Of a stretch of 64,000 nucleotides of DNA, positions 1 to 12,700 are shown piece by piece. This stretch comes from Tetragonia tetragonoides (lineage: Eukaryota; Streptophyta; Magnoliopsida; Caryophyllales; Aizoaceae). The notes beneath the pieces were generated by a model. The model worked only from the letters and a program-made list of their open reading frames with translations, was not told where the DNA came from and searched no databases. Each line of letters opens with the position of its first letter. Position 1 is the first letter of the stretch. The stretch is from positions 14,510,001 to 14,574,000 of the forward strand of contig CM076141.1 in NCBI GenBank assembly GCA_038025085.1. Direction: 5' to 3'. The translations under genes were made by a program, and so were the position numbers.

Positions 1-2063
1 GGAAGTATCTGGATGCTATAAAAATGTTACCAATCTCTTTTCATCTTGCATCAAGTTTAAAAATAAATTATCACAAGTGCTCCTTGCTTGGGATTAATGT
101 TGAAGATGATTGGGTGAGTAACTTGGCTCAACGAGCTCCACTGTAAAGCTGAGTGCTTGCCGATAAAATACTTGGGTATGCCCCTTGGGGCAAATCCTCG
201 TAGTTTAGAGTTTTGGCGACCAGTGGTTGAGGGGATGGAGAACAAACTAGCTTCATGGAAAGGGAAATTGCTCTCGATGGGAGGTTGGCTAACATTGATA
301 AAGGCTTCTTTGAGTAATTTACCAATTTACTACTTATCCCTCTTCAAAATTCCAGCTGGGGTGGTGGACAAGTTGGTTAAAATACAAAGAGAGTTTCTGT
401 GGGGTGGAACTTCTGTAAAACGCAGACCTCTCTGTTTGGTTAGAGGACAGTTGAAAGTCCGAAACATAGAGGTGGGCTGGGTGTGGGAACTTTGAAAGAA
501 ATGAACGTGGCATTGTTAAGTAAATGGTGGTGGAGATTTTTGCAAGGAGAAGGGGGACTATGGAAAGAAGTAGTTACAGATAAATACAATTTAGGAAAGG
601 AATTATCAGTAGAGAATTTTTCCCATCTTAAAAAGGGAAGAGCTTGGAAAGATATCTCAAAATATCTCATTAAAAATCCAGCTATTTTGGAGATCTTCAA
701 GGAAGGCATTTTAGTGAGCGTGGGTAAAGACAATTATGCTAAATTTTGGCATGACCCTTGGCTTAGTACAGTTGCACTTACAAGAAAATTCCCTAGACTC
801 TTCTCACTCTCCAATGAACCGAATGCTTGTATTGATGAGATGGGATTTTGGGATGGGTATTCTTGGATTTGGAATTTCAACTGGAGAAGAAAATTGTTTG
901 TGAGGGAGGAACAACAAAAATCTGATCTTTTCTTGGAATTACAGCAAGTTCATCTCAATCCAAGGGAGGAAGATAGGCTAGTGTGGAGATTTGATAACAA
1001 GGGTGATTTCTCTGTAAAATCACTCCGGAAGAAACTCGTTGAACAATTGGGTAAGCATCACTCATGAGGCTGTTAAAGGCATTTGGAAGGGTCTCACACC
1101 TCCAAAAGTTGAAGTGTTCATGTGGCTAGCGTTTTTTGGGGAAGTTAAAAACTAAGGATCGTTTATTCGCAATGGGAATCCAAGGAATTGACAACCCTTT
1201 ATGTGTGTTGCACTGTTGTGTGATGAAGAGCAAGAAGGTACTCAACACCTATTGATACATTGCAGGTACTCGAGAAGGTTGTGGTCTAGATGGCTCGAGC
1301 TATGGGAGATTAGCTGGTGTGCTCCTTATGAGATGAAAGATTTCTTTAACCAATGGTCCGTGATTATCATGGGGAATCATTTTCGCAAAGTCTGGATAAC
1401 GTTCTTGTTTGTTCTAGCATGGTCGATTTGGAAGGAGCGTAATAAAAGGATTTTTGAAGATAAAAAATGTGATGAATCTGAGATGTTTGACTTGATCCTT
1501 CTGAGATTGGGTTGGTGGGTTAAAGGGTGGGATGAGTCATTCCCTTATACTCCCCAAGAAGTTATACATAATCCTCTTTGTCTCAAGCTGTGCTCCCAAA
1601 AACCAAGCACTCGTAAGGAGGAGATATGGTCTGCGCCTCCAAGGGGTGCGGTAAAATGGAACGTCGACGCTTCGTGCAAGGATGGGAAGTCTGCAATTGG
1701 GGGAGTACTCAGATATTGGAATTCTAACTTCAGATGTATTTTTTCCAACAAGATCGCATATGATGAGAGTAACCAAGCTGAAGTCATGGCAATATACAGA
1801 GCTCTCGAACTCACTATGAACAAGGTGTGGTTATTGCACTTCGACATTATCATTGAATCAGATTCATTGAACGCAGTTTCTTGGTGTAATTCCTGTCGAG
1901 GAGGTCCACTGGTGTTAATTTTGCACTGAATTTCATCCGGGCAATTATGGAATGGTGGCCTCAAATTAGAATTGTCCACAAACCAAGGAGTACCAACTCT
2001 GTTGCAGACCTGCTGGCAAAGCAAGGAAATGAAAGGGATGAGGAGTTCTTGGCTTGGCTGTAA
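1..2063 (+). pseudogene. LINE ORF2 remnant: reverse transcriptase, zf-RVT, RNase H
   Basis: Decayed ORF2 of the LINE. Positions 1-480 read as the RT C-terminal region, including the motif YLGMPLGANPRS typical of plant LINEs. A frameshift near 480 moves the reading into the frame of 483-1067 (KWWWRF, WHDPW). Several more frameshifts and stops lie between 1067 and 1200. The frame opens again at 1201-1929, with the zinc-binding zf-RVT motif near its start (HLLIHC) and an RNase H domain beginning about 1650 (KWNVDAS, ESDSLNA). A last frameshift near 1905 is followed by the RNase H tail (NSVADLLAKQG) and a stop at 2063. The enzyme would have copied LINE RNA into DNA at the target site; it cannot work now. 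The RNase H domain separates it from the LINE family found in the PECT1 and PSAT1 introns, where no such domain is visible. Confidence 0.85.
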
Positions 2064-2299
2064 TGAGGATGTTATTCTACTTGTTTGATTTCATGCCTAT
2101 AACTTGCTTCTGCTTTGTTTTATTTTGCTTGGCCTCTCCAACTTGCAAATGAATTTATTTATTTTCCCAACCCTTCCTAGAAAGTGGGGGTTAATGGATG
2201 AAAGATGCTAGTTTTGGGGAGTGCAGTTTGAAAACCTTTGTATGAGCTAACTCTGATTATGTCTCATTAATAAAGTTCTCCTTAATTATCAAAAAAAAA
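1..2299 (+). mobile_element. LINE (non-LTR retrotransposon) with RNase H, 3' part
   Basis: The 3' part of a plant L1-type LINE, cut on the left by the window edge. It runs from the reverse transcriptase C-terminal half through the zf-RVT region and an RNase H domain, then a 3' UTR of about 230 bp and a 9-nt A run at 2291-2299. The poly(A) end and absence of LTRs fit target-primed insertion. The target duplication cannot be checked because the left end lies outside the window. Confidence 0.85.
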
Positions 2300-3119
2300 T
2301 CCTGTAAATCCTAACATTTTATTTTTGATCAGATAGGTCATAGAAAGTAGAATAGTGTACATCAATCTCCATTATTCCATGAGAGCATTTACTAAAGTAG
2401 GAGAAAAAGGATAGTGTACATCAACCCTAAAATTCCTCATATTGGTTCTAACAATCCCCCAGGTAATCATTAAAGATTTTCCCCCAACAATATCAGTTGT
2501 CATATAAAATCATGGAAAGGGCTATTCATATCCAAGGTATGGTGAAAATATAGGAAAAAAAGGAGAGGATAGAAATAGACACAAAGACAGGGAGACAAGA
2601 GAGTGTAATATACACCTTGTGTATGGGTAACTTAGTTGATAAAATCATACTTGATCACTCATTTTCACAATGACTGATCTCCAGTTGACTTTATTGCAAT
2701 CACCTCTAAAAGTAAGTTGCTTTGGAAATCTGTGAAAGTTTATTTCAAGACTTCTAACTCGCTGGTGGATGTGATAGTTAAGCAAGCTAATGTCAAGTGT
2801 CTATGATCACTTGTAGGTTTGGCTGTAAAAGCTGTGTTTTGTTTGGGGCCGCAAGGGGGCTGACTGGACCTCCTCTATTATTATAATCCGTTAGTTATTA
2901 TTTGGGGGAGGGGGCTATTGATGTTCGAACGCAATGGTAGCACTGAAGCCACCAGAATGAGCTGCCAACTATAGACCAGGCTTGTAAAGCTGTCTTTAGC
3001 GTGTGGCCCGAACCGAATTGGACTGGGACCTAAATTAACGAAAACTTACTTGTGGATCGAACCGAAAGCCATTAGATTAATGTTGCCTAAATTAACGAAA
3101 ACCAGGCCAATTAACTTTT
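2300..3119. other. Intergenic, no gene seen
   Basis: No supported coding region. The sequence is moderately AT-rich. At 3030-3106 a 17-bp piece (cctaaattaacgaaaac) occurs twice about 56 bp apart, which hints at an old small duplication. Confidence 0.5.
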
Positions 3120-3365
3120 TCTTTCCCAATTTTTTTTAAAATCTCAGTGGTGGTATCAGTTTTTTCAACCGCTGATGTCAGCTACGGAGTCAACTTTTCT
3201 CGTCGCTGATATCAGCGACGGAAAGGTTTCTATAGCTATTTTCTCTCAGCGTCGAGGAAAATCGCGGCGGACTGATCTTGCTGTTGCAGCTAATTAGTTG
3301 CGGTTTTGGGCTGTTGGCTGCGGTTATAATCCGCAGCCGTTTTCCGCTATTTTTTTTTTGTAGTG
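3120..3365 (-). mobile_element. CACTA (En/Spm) transposon terminus, one end only
   Basis: On the minus strand this piece starts with the CACTAC tip (3360-3365 reads GTAGTG on plus), followed by an A run and GC-rich subterminal motifs such as GCGGTTATAATCCGCAGCC and GTCGCTGATATCAGCGACGG, each internally palindromic. This arrangement is typical of CACTA element ends, where the transposase binds subterminal repeats. I found no matching second CACTAC end in the left flank, so this is probably a truncated copy or a relic. No transposase reading frame is visible. Confidence 0.6.
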
Positions 3366-3655
3366 GAGGGAGTATTAATTTTCGGTCCAATCAGACCCGG
3401 ACCAATATTTGAACCGAAAATCGAATTTATGAAAAAGCTGGACCATTCGGTCCAACCCGGTTCTATCAGTTTCAGACCGAACTTTGTGCAGCTTATGTGA
3501 GATGACATGGAGGTCACATGTCACAATTGTGCACATTCAATAACAATTCATGGTAAAAGACTATTTAGTTTGACCTTAGAAACTGAAACATACATCAAAG
3601 TAATTAAAAAACGGAAGGAGTAATAATTTTTAAGAGAAGCACTGGAAGAACATAC
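3366..3655. other. Probable intron/flank of the ankyrin gene
   Basis: Lies downstream of a good splice donor of the minus-strand ankyrin gene. No further ankyrin exon is recognisable in it. It contains repeated short pieces (cggtccaa, gaaccgaa) similar to those at 3008-3065. Confidence 0.35.
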
Positions 3656-3937
3656 CATTAATGTGGTGTTTGACTGCAAGAGAAGAGGTGCTTCCTTCAA
3701 TTTGTTGCAAAGACAAACATGTTCAGGATCTTCCTTGACCAAAAACCGAGCAATAAGTAGCTCACCGCGAATAAGTGCTAGATTTAAAGGCGTGTTGCCC
3801 TCTTTATTCTGCACCCTCCATGGAAATTCAATTGCCTTCTGACCCTCCATGTCTGTAACGGCGGCCTTTTTATAGGAGCTAACCAGCAGCTCCACTATAA
3901 CTAAATTGCCGGCAAGAGCAGCAATATGTAGAGGAGT
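3656..3937 (-). pseudogene. Ankyrin-repeat protein gene, 3' part of split exon
   Basis: Second half of an exon interrupted by the 15 kb LTR retrotransposon. The translation starts at the insertion site with an ankyrin repeat (TPLHIAALAGNL) and holds a second repeat (GNTPLNLALIRGELLIARFL). It ends at a good donor (ATG|GTATGT, exon end 3656). Removing the retrotransposon and one copy of the ggagt duplication joins it in frame to 18945-19225. Proteins of this type (ACD6-like ankyrin membrane proteins in plants) usually have more ankyrin repeats and a C-terminal membrane part. Neither is visible here, so the 3' exons lie elsewhere or are lost. The gene cannot give a normal transcript unless the whole 15 kb is spliced out. 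Confidence 0.75.
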
Positions 3938-4346
3938 TGTTGGACTTGTAATTGAGTGGACCATGACTCAAGTAGTCGATATTCAGTTCAGTGCTAATAT
4001 TCAGTTTTGTGGGCCAATAATACAAGTCCATTAAGTATTCCGTTAGGCCAAACCCCAATAGGATTCCAACGGTGGTAGGAATCCAATTAAGACATATTAT
4101 TAGGTTTGTCCCATATCGAGAACTTCAGGTAAAGGGATCCCCGCTGTAGCAATATAAATATAAACCCCTTCAGTTCAGATCACCACCCTAGTACATATAT
4201 TGCTCACAGTGGAAGACTCCCACACCTAGACAAAAAGTATTCAATGGTGCGGTGCTCTCTCATGACTTCAGGTTAGTATAATTAATTCTATTTTGTACTA
4301 GCAGATTAATATTAATCGATCTATAGTTTTTAGATCTAGTTCAACA
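3938..4346 (+). repeat. 5' LTR of the 15 kb element
   Basis: Begins TGTTGG and ends TTCAACA. It contains a TATA-like box (tataaatataaa from 4153) that probably drives element transcription. Nearly identical in layout to the 3' LTR. Confidence 0.9.
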
Positions 4347-4348
4347 TG

Positions 4349-4360
4349 TGGTATCAGAGC
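4349..4360 (+). other. Primer binding site
   Basis: tggtatcagagc, complementary to the 3' end of initiator methionine tRNA, 2 nt after the 5' LTR. This is the usual plant retrotransposon minus-strand primer site. Confidence 0.85.
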
Positions 4361-5120
4361 GGGATTAATGTTTCTACCAGTCTTATAAATTAAAGTTTAT
4401 AGTTGGTGAATATGGCTTCCGCCCTTTACGCTCTACCCATACGACGGTGTTTGTATAGTATGTGTTTTGTATATATCACTGCACAATTGTAATTTTTGAT
4501 TGATCAAACTTCACTTGCTTAGTTACTTTAGTTTAATTGATTGGGTAAGCTTTGACTAATAATTAGTTAATTCCATGCCAATTTAAGTTTAGTTAGTGTG
4601 GTACCAGTTTTTTTGTTAATTGGGGCCTGAGGTTGAAATTGAATGATTTTTAATTTGCTTCGGTTGATCATGATTGATAGTGCATAAATACAATAAATAA
4701 ATAAGCATGGGTGTTGATATTATGATTTTTAGGATGGGCCTGTACATATTTCAGTGATTATCGTTGATTACTTTTACTATGACAAAGTGATTTATTCAAT
4801 TTTTAAGTTTTAAGGATATATTTAATTATTTATTTCAAATCTGAAAAACGTGAATATGCATCCGTTTAGAGTATTAAGTTTGGGGTAGCTTCAAACTACA
4901 CATAAAAATTCAGAACCTTTTCTTAATGTATTAGAAGTTAAGTTGAATATTATGATTAAAGTTCATTACATATAAGTGGAAATGGACATTATGTAGTTAT
5001 AAAGAGATCCGATCGAGTCCAACTTGATATTTCAGAGTGATTAAGTTTTGAGTACATAAGATATTTAGTTTGCTTACAAATTGAAGTTTACTACTTTAAA
5101 TTGAAATGTTTTTCAGTAAT

Positions 5121-5160
5121 TAAGTTTAAGTTTAAGTTTAAGTTTAAGTTTAAATTTAAG
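5121..5160 (+). repeat. (TTTAAG)n microsatellite
   Basis: About six copies of a TTTAAG hexamer in the internal region of the 15 kb element, with a small break near the right end. Confidence 0.8.
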
Positions 5161-6000
5161 ATTGAGTATTTTTAGTATGGGTTTGATCACATATATTTTT
5201 CATAGTCTTCTATATGTTTTCTTTTTGTTAAAAGATTTAAAGTTTCAGGTGGTTTGAAACCATAGATATATAGGCATGGTAAATTATATATCCAAAGTGA
5301 AGTATTAAGATGCAATTTGATTATGGGCATTGATTTAAAAACAAATATGGATGGTGCTTATGGTCAAATCTAAAGTAAAAGCTTATATATTCAGTTGCTT
5401 GGTCACCTTTGTTGATTTAAAGCCAAACTTGGATGTTAATATTGTCCAATATATGTTTTAGTATGGGGTAAATATACAGTTTTTTTTAATGCACCCACCT
5501 ACAGAATAGGAAGATGTACCTGTATTTTCCCCCCTTAACACTATTCAGATATAATTCAGTGTGTTTTCTTTGTGCTCATTAGCACTAAGAAAGTTTGATA
5601 TGTGATTAAATATGGGCGATTACTTCAGTTCTTGAAATATAATGACTTGGACATTCAGATGAAGTTATTTAGAATATGTTTTTTTAGGCATGTCAAATAC
5701 AACTTAAACTATGTTAGTTTTATGCATACAATCTGTGCCTAATCATACAGGGTCGAAGTTTGTTGGGCCATATATCCGTCTTTATCGCTTTATTGACCTC
5801 AATGCTTTTAGTTAAGTTGTGAATTAGATCTTCCACATATAAGCGTTTCAGAATAAGAAAAGAATTCAGTTCTGTTTTTAAGTTGAGGTCAAATTATAAT
5901 ATGAATTTAATTTAATCAGAGTTTTTATCTCAAAATAATCATATTATTGATTTGATTATTTTAGTACAAGTGGAAGGTTTTTTCAGTAGATTGATCTTCT

Positions 6001-6390
6001 AGTGATTCAACAACAAATTTGGATGTTAGAAGATTAATTTGAATTTTTCAGTTATTCAGTTGGTTAACCTTCTAGTGATTCAACAACAAATCTGGATGCT
6101 AGAAGATTAATCTAGTTTACAAGTTCTTCAGTGGATCTATCTCTTGGCAATTTGACGACTATTGGATGCCAAAAGATTAATTTAATTAACTTTCAGTTTT
6201 TCAATTGGTTAGTATTTTAGTGATTCAACAACAAATTTGGATGCTAGATGACTATCTGTTAGTTCAGTCTTTTTCTGGTGATTCAGTAACAAATTTAGAT
6301 GCCAGAAAATTAATAAGTTACAGTAATTCAACAAGTTAAGTTTTTGGTTGATTCAGCAATAAATTTGGATGCCTAAAAATTAACTTGGTC
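6001..6390 (+). repeat. Six diverged tandem units in the 15 kb element
   Basis: A unit built on gtgattcaacaacaaattt followed by ggatgctagaagattaat recurs with starts near 6001, 6074, 6144, 6219, 6278 and 6347, a period of about 60-75 bp. The third unit is the most degenerate. No reading frame runs through them. Confidence 0.75.
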
Positions 6391-8093
6391 TTTAGTATAT
6401 GTTATTTTCTAAATAACATATCCTTTCATCTTCAGTTGATCTACAAATTTAGTTGTTTAATTCCAGTACTTAGTACTTGCTTTTCAGTAAACCGACCACA
6501 TTTTCATTTCAGTTGCAGATCTTCATTTGATCCGCAAATAGCTCATATTTATATCATGCCTCCAAAATTGGGACACATGCATTGAAGTGTTTTTCCCCTG
6601 TGGTGTTAACTAAGCTCATACTGATGCAAATTTCTCATCTTAACTAACATTGTACTTATGACCTTTTCTATAAGTTCTTTCAGTGAAGAATACTGTTTTT
6701 TATTGAGCTTCTTTTGTGCTAGTAATGTGAAATGTCTAGTTGTTATGGTTACCTTATTTTTCAGGTGGTTTGAGTAGGTTGTTTCAGTTGTTGAGGTGTA
6801 TGTAAAACAAAAATAATAAAGAGGTTTATCACTTGCGATTTCCTCAATGTTGGTAGTTTCATTGATATCCCATGATTCTCTTTGCTATTGCAGTATCCTC
6901 CATAAGCTGGTAATAGAGATCATTATTAAGGTTCATGAGCATCAAAATATTTTTGCTTGTTTTTTAGTCTCCTAAGAAATCATTGTCTCACTATTAAAGT
7001 AAAATACATTATCAGAAAACGTGTGATGTAAACCTCAACCTTAGGAAGAGTACTTCAGAATAACTTAGACATTTTTATTTCCTAATTTTCACAAATAGGG
7101 CAGACCCTCTTAAATTTTTCAGAGGGGATATAAAGGAGTTATTAAATAATCTCTAGAGAGACATGACAAAAGTAAAGTTAAGTGTTTTTTTTTTTTTTTA
7201 TATGTACATTTGGATAAAGGTTTTATGCATCATGTTATGTTATGAGTCTTTTTTTTTTTTGCACTATTACCAAGGTTAGAGTATGATATTCTTTAGTTTT
7301 CTTGGTATCTATGTTTTCAGTAATTCGCTTCCGCTTCAAAGGGGAACACATGCTCACACATAAGAGGGAAAGTGTAACACCCCGAATTTTACGCCTAATA
7401 ATTAAATAAAAATAAATAAAACTCGCGCCATAAATCCAGTAGAGTTCCGTTAGAAAACTGAACAAACCAGCCTAAAAAGGCTTATATAAACCTGCTTAAC
7501 AAAAATATAAAACAACATCCAGTTAACCCAGCGGAAGTCTCTAATAACACCCGGGGCGCTACCGCCACACTCACTCATACGAATGAGTGTAAGGCTTTTC
7601 AACTGAATCTATTAATAATAATCTCAAAAATAATTCTAGGTGGTCTACTTGTTACAATTTACTCAGCTCTATAAAAGAACAACTACTATATCCCTGCATA
7701 AGTCTAATCTAAAGCGTTCCTCACTGGCATTTGTGTAAATATAAACTTCAATTTGCGAAAAGGTGAGATTATGCAACGTCAGCAATGCTGGTAACTCACA
7801 TATAGTACGTAAAGCTCATTCTAAATTCAAATCAAGTCTAAACCTATAAACATGCTTCAATTTAATCAAACAAGAGATCCTAATTAGTCTTTTGCAAACT
7901 TTACTTACTATAAACACCATACACTTATAGAAATAAAGAGAATATCAACGATAGTACTAAAAACAAGTAACTTCTTTCTAGATATCCTCTATACTCGGGA
8001 TATCTTAATAGCTTTTATTATTAATCTTGCATTACTGAGCTGGGCATAAGGGAGAGGTTCCTAGGGCGCCGCATCTCGGGGGCGTTTAAACCC

Positions 8094-8220
8094 TTGACCA
8101 CAACTGGGGGTCAAGCCACAACTGGGGGTCAAGCCACAAGTGGGGGCCAAATGTGCTACACCTGCTGACCACATCTGGGAGTCATAGCCATAACTGGGGG
8201 CTAGGTCACAACTCGGGACC
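8094..8220 (+). repeat. Short tandem repeat inside the solo LTR
   Basis: A unit of about 17 bp (cacaactgggggtcaagc) occurs two to three times nearly exactly from 8099, then degenerates (catctgggagtcatagc, cataactgggggctagg) up to about 8220. Confidence 0.7.
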
Positions 8221-9618
8221 GCGGGGACGTCTCCCATATAACACATCTGGAGTACCCATAGGTTCCTACTACCCAGAGCCATCTTCCACTTTACGTTATT
8301 AGTAGCTTAAGTAGCTTTTCATTTCTTTTGTATCTTATGATATTAGCACAACACATCACATAATTACTCACATATCTACAGCTAGTTTGTGGTAACAATC
8401 ATATCAGCATTCTTTCTTCTTTTTATATCTTATTTGAGATCTTAATAGCTATTCATTTCTTTCCTTTCTTATGACATTTTCACTGTACGTCATATACTTG
8501 CTCATATCATTCATTTCAAGCTCATAGCTCTGGAGCACCTTATCATTTTCTCTTCTTTTGTAACTCATTACTTTGCTCTGTAGCATATCACAAAGCTCAA
8601 GACATAAGCTGGTCATTCTTTCATAATTTTAACGTAGTTTCTGAGCTTAGCTAGCAAGTCTCTATAATCACATACATTACAAAAGATTAAATGCTGAACA
8701 CTTAAAGTCAGCTCAAACAATTATTGGAAAAATAATGACTTGCATCTTGCCTATATATTCTAACATAACTTCTAGCACAAATACTACCATCTAGAAAACC
8801 AATTTGAGTAATTGCTCTTAAACACCTTGTTCACTAATTACACTTCCTAACACTACAACTCTTAATTAGATGAGGCACAAGCTTCTATGTTATGCATAAA
8901 CAACTACTTGGACAGCATTTGATTTCTCAAGTTAACTAACCAAAAACCCAATTCTTCTATGCTATTTAGCCCACATATCTAGTACTGACCAAACGCGAAT
9001 TCTAGCAAAACACTACTACTGTGCATATAACAAGCTCCCCAAAATCATATAAAATCAATTCAAGCACAAATACACATAATTAGGCTCAAAATGAATGTAA
9101 AATGAACCTGACGTAATAGACGTAGTTACCTTGGGGTCCTTCGGTAAGATTGGGCTCCTAATTCGCGATACCCATAAGCTGTGAGTTCGTATCTATCCAA
9201 ATCAGTGCCTAAACATCACAATTGCTACTTAAAATGTCCAATTACTCATTCTAGGAAATCCCTAAATTAACAATTAATCTGAATTGCTAAGAGGGTTCTT
9301 AAATTAAGTGTTAAAGGTCGAATCGGGGCTGACCTGAACAGAACAGGAGCCCGAAGGAGTCATTGACAACACTTCAGCTGGTGTTTCGTGCTAGGGCTGG
9401 TGGTAGTTCCGCCATAGTCAGTACGCAGAACAGAGGAGACAGAGAGAGAGACAGTGACGATGGCTCCCGGCAACTGCATGGCCGGAGCTTGCTGGGCATG
9501 ATGGTAGTGGTGCGCTTGATCTGGTGATGGGTGGTGAGTGAAGATGGTGATGACAATGACGATAGTTCATGGTGGTGATGAGTGTGGGTTTCTTTGCTTT
9601 TGTTAAATGATAAATAAA

Positions 9619-9682
9619 GGGTGTTACTATTTACCGCCACAAAATTACTACCTACCGCCCCTAGAAATTACAATTTTGCCCT
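9619..9682 (+). repeat. Left terminal inverted repeat of the MULE
   Basis: Begins GGGTGTTACTATTTACCGCC. It matches the reverse complement of 15837-15899 at most positions, with the central part (ctacctaccgcccctagaaa) identical. Similarity continues a little inward in a CACTCATCCTC segment that lies in the leader of both genes. Confidence 0.92.
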
Positions 9683-9795
9683 TTTTCACATTTTCACTCA
9701 TCCTCTCCCTCTCTAACTCTCACACCAATTCTCCCTCTCTACCACCCACTCTCATACCCAACCTTCATCAACATTCACTCAAGCAACGGCCGCGG

Positions 9796-12700
9796 ATGTC
9801 TGCCGCCGACCAGGAAGTGCCGTCAACGGTGGCGGAGGTAAATTTTTTTTTTGCGCATATTTTTGCACGGGCGTCCGTGTTTTACGACCATTCCATGGAA
9901 CAGGCGTCTGAAATTTCAGTATTGACTATGGACGGGCCGAAAATCACGGACGCCTTCACCATGGTTTAGGCGTCAATCACGGACGCCTATACCATGGTTC
10001 AGGCGTCTGAGATTTACGCCTCGACCATGGCCTAGGCGTCCGTGATTTCCGCTTCTTCCATGGTTCACGCGTAAATTTCAGACGCCTGTCCCTTGGTTCA
10101 GTCGGTTTTGATAGACGTTTGAATTTAAGATTAAGCTAACATTGTTTTCGTTGTTTTCGTTAGGTTCCTTTGGAGCGGTTCGGTGGTGATGGTGTTGATT
10201 ACAGTACGCATTTCGTCACTGACGAGTTATTTGATAGTGATACAGATGCAATTAATTGGACAAAACAAATTGCCCTTACTATCGGGTTTGAGTTGATAAT
10301 TTCGTCACACAAGAAGAATGGAAGCGTAAAATTGTTAAGATGCAATCGAGGTGAACGCTACAGAGGGGAATTAAGAGACTTAGATACTGCTGCTCGGAAG
10401 AATTCGAAAACAAAGGCTTGTAAATGTACGTTCCAGTTAAGAGCTCAGCAAGTGTATGGGTCCAGTAGTTGGATGATTGTCACATTGCCTGGGATTAGGG
10501 GTACGCACAACCATGACTTTGCTGTGTTTCCTGAGGGATATCGTCAGATGAGTGGTCTTAGTCCTGGGTCAAAGCAACTCGTTCGTGACATGACTTCGGC
10601 ACAAACAAAGCCATGTGCTATCTTGGCCGCTATTAAGGAAAAATTTCCCGAGGACAATGCAACTAGATGACATGTGTACAACTACAGAGATCGTATAAGG
10701 AAACTTGATTTTGAAGAGAGAGATGTCATTGGTCAGTTTCATCATTTAGCTGTGGAGAATAAGTACGTACATTGGACAACAGCCGACCGAGCTACTAATG
10801 AGGTAACTCACGTGTTCATGGCACACCCTACATCAATTCAGTTACTTCGGTCTTTTCCTTGGTTGATTGGCTTAGATTCCACGTACAAAACAAACAAGTA
10901 TAAGATGCCGTTTCTTGAGATAGTGGGGATGACTCCAAGCAATAAGAACTTCCTCATAGCTTATGCCATTATGAAGGATGAGACTGAGGCAAGCTATGCG
11001 TGGGTCTTAGATAAGTTGAAGATGCTTATTGGAAATGATGTACACCCAACAGCAATTTTGACCGATCGTGAGCTAGGGTTGATGACACCTATTAGAGAGA
11101 TATTTCCCGAGAGTGCCCATTTGCTCTGTACATGGCACATTAACAAAGTCGTTGAAGACAAAGTGTACAGACTTTGTGGAAAAGATAAGCTCGCCGCGCA
11201 GAGGTTCAAGAACGGGAGGTGGAAATTTATCATGGAAGCTTCCACAGAAGCTAAGTACGATAGAGTAGTGCGTATGATGAAGGATAGTTGGAGGAATTAC
11301 CCTCACGTGATATCCTATGTAGAGGAGACCTGGTTGAGATATAAAGAGATGTTTGTAGCTGCGTGGACAAATAAGGTGCTACACCTTGGCAACACTACGA
11401 TTTGCAGGGTGGAGAGTGCACATGTCGCGCTAAAACAGTGGTTGAACTCCTCAACTGGAGCTTTGGACAATGTTTGGAACAAGGTCAACAAGTCAATCGA
11501 GTCACAAATAACTGAGATCAAGTACACACTTGAAGAGTGCAGAAGACGAAGAAGTGTGATGTACTCGGGTTTCCCATTCAACTATCTAACCGGGTATGTT
11601 TCCCATTACTGCTTAGAAATATTATCGGATGAGCTGAAGAGGATGAGAGAATTGAGTCACCAAGTATTTGATCGTTGCGGTTGTGTATTGAGATCCACTC
11701 ATCAGATCCCGTGTGCGTGTGAGTTGAAAACGGCCACGGATACGGGCACGCCAATTAGCTTGAATAGTGTCCATAAATTTTGGCGAACTCTCGTTATTAG
11801 TGATGCAGTGGAGATAGCTACGCTTGACATGACTGAGCATCCATCTGAGGACCATCGATACTTTCACTCTCTCGTCGACGAGGTTAACTCAAGCGACCGG
11901 GCAGTTGTGCGCAACATATCTGTCCTTATGAATGAGCAGCTTCATCCTGAAGAAGCGAGTTACGTCGAGCCGGAAGCGAACACGACAGTCAGAGGTCGAC
12001 CGAGAGGGGGTTCCTCTACCAGACGTGATCCTAGTTCATGGGAGTACTCCCAGAGGGGTCGTGGTCGCCCTAGGTCATCCAGTTCGAGCCGCGGGCGTGG
12101 TCGTACCTCATCCTCATCGAGTAACGTCGTGCGGAGTACTGGTATGAAAACCCATAATTTATTAACATGTACATAATGTTGTTAATTACTTTTTGATAAG
12201 TACTATTAATGACTTTCTATTATATTGTCTTGCAGCTGGACACGGAATAGATATCACTGAATTCTATCATGTTAACAAAATTCCGGGAATCATCATACCT
12301 TTCATTGAAGGATATCTCGATGTGCTTGGGGATGGTAATTGCGGTTTCCGTGTCATTGCGGACTACGTTTTCGGAGACCAAGAGCAATGGCGATTGACGA
12401 GAGTTTGCATTGCAAACGAACTCTTAGCTAACCGAGCATTGTACGAAAACATATACGTTGACGGGGTCGACGCTGGTTACCGCCGTATTATGTGGGACGG
12501 AGGTGCGTGTAACGATGATCACTGGATGATAGTACTTGAGGATTTGTTCCCGATTTCCAACCTCTTCAATGCAGCGATTATGTTATTCGGATACGGCAGC
12601 GGAAGGGGGTTATATTCTTGTTACACAGTGCTACCGTTGCAAGCACCTTCGATTGCTACACGTCCAAGTAGGCAAATTGTCATAGGTCATTTAGGTGATT

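Noticed and set aside
3548..3655. Extension of the ankyrin frame beyond LMVC
   Set aside because: A good splice donor sits at 3655 and the following residues have no ankyrin character.
4349..4360. tRNA gene
   Set aside because: tggtatcagagc is only the primer binding site next to an LTR; no cloverleaf surrounds it.
5121..5160. Interstitial telomere repeat
   Set aside because: The unit is TTTAAG, not the plant telomere TTTAGGG.
8061..8282. Small protein with LTPSCG repeats on minus
   Set aside because: Caused by a short tandem repeat inside an LTR.
9607..9969. Continuous plus-strand frame through the left MULE end
   Set aside because: Starts outside the element and runs through an intron; only 9796-9837 of the region is coding in the spliced model.
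9893..10096. CRISPR-like regular array
   Set aside because: Units are similar along their whole length with no distinct spacers, and the setting is a plant transposon intron.
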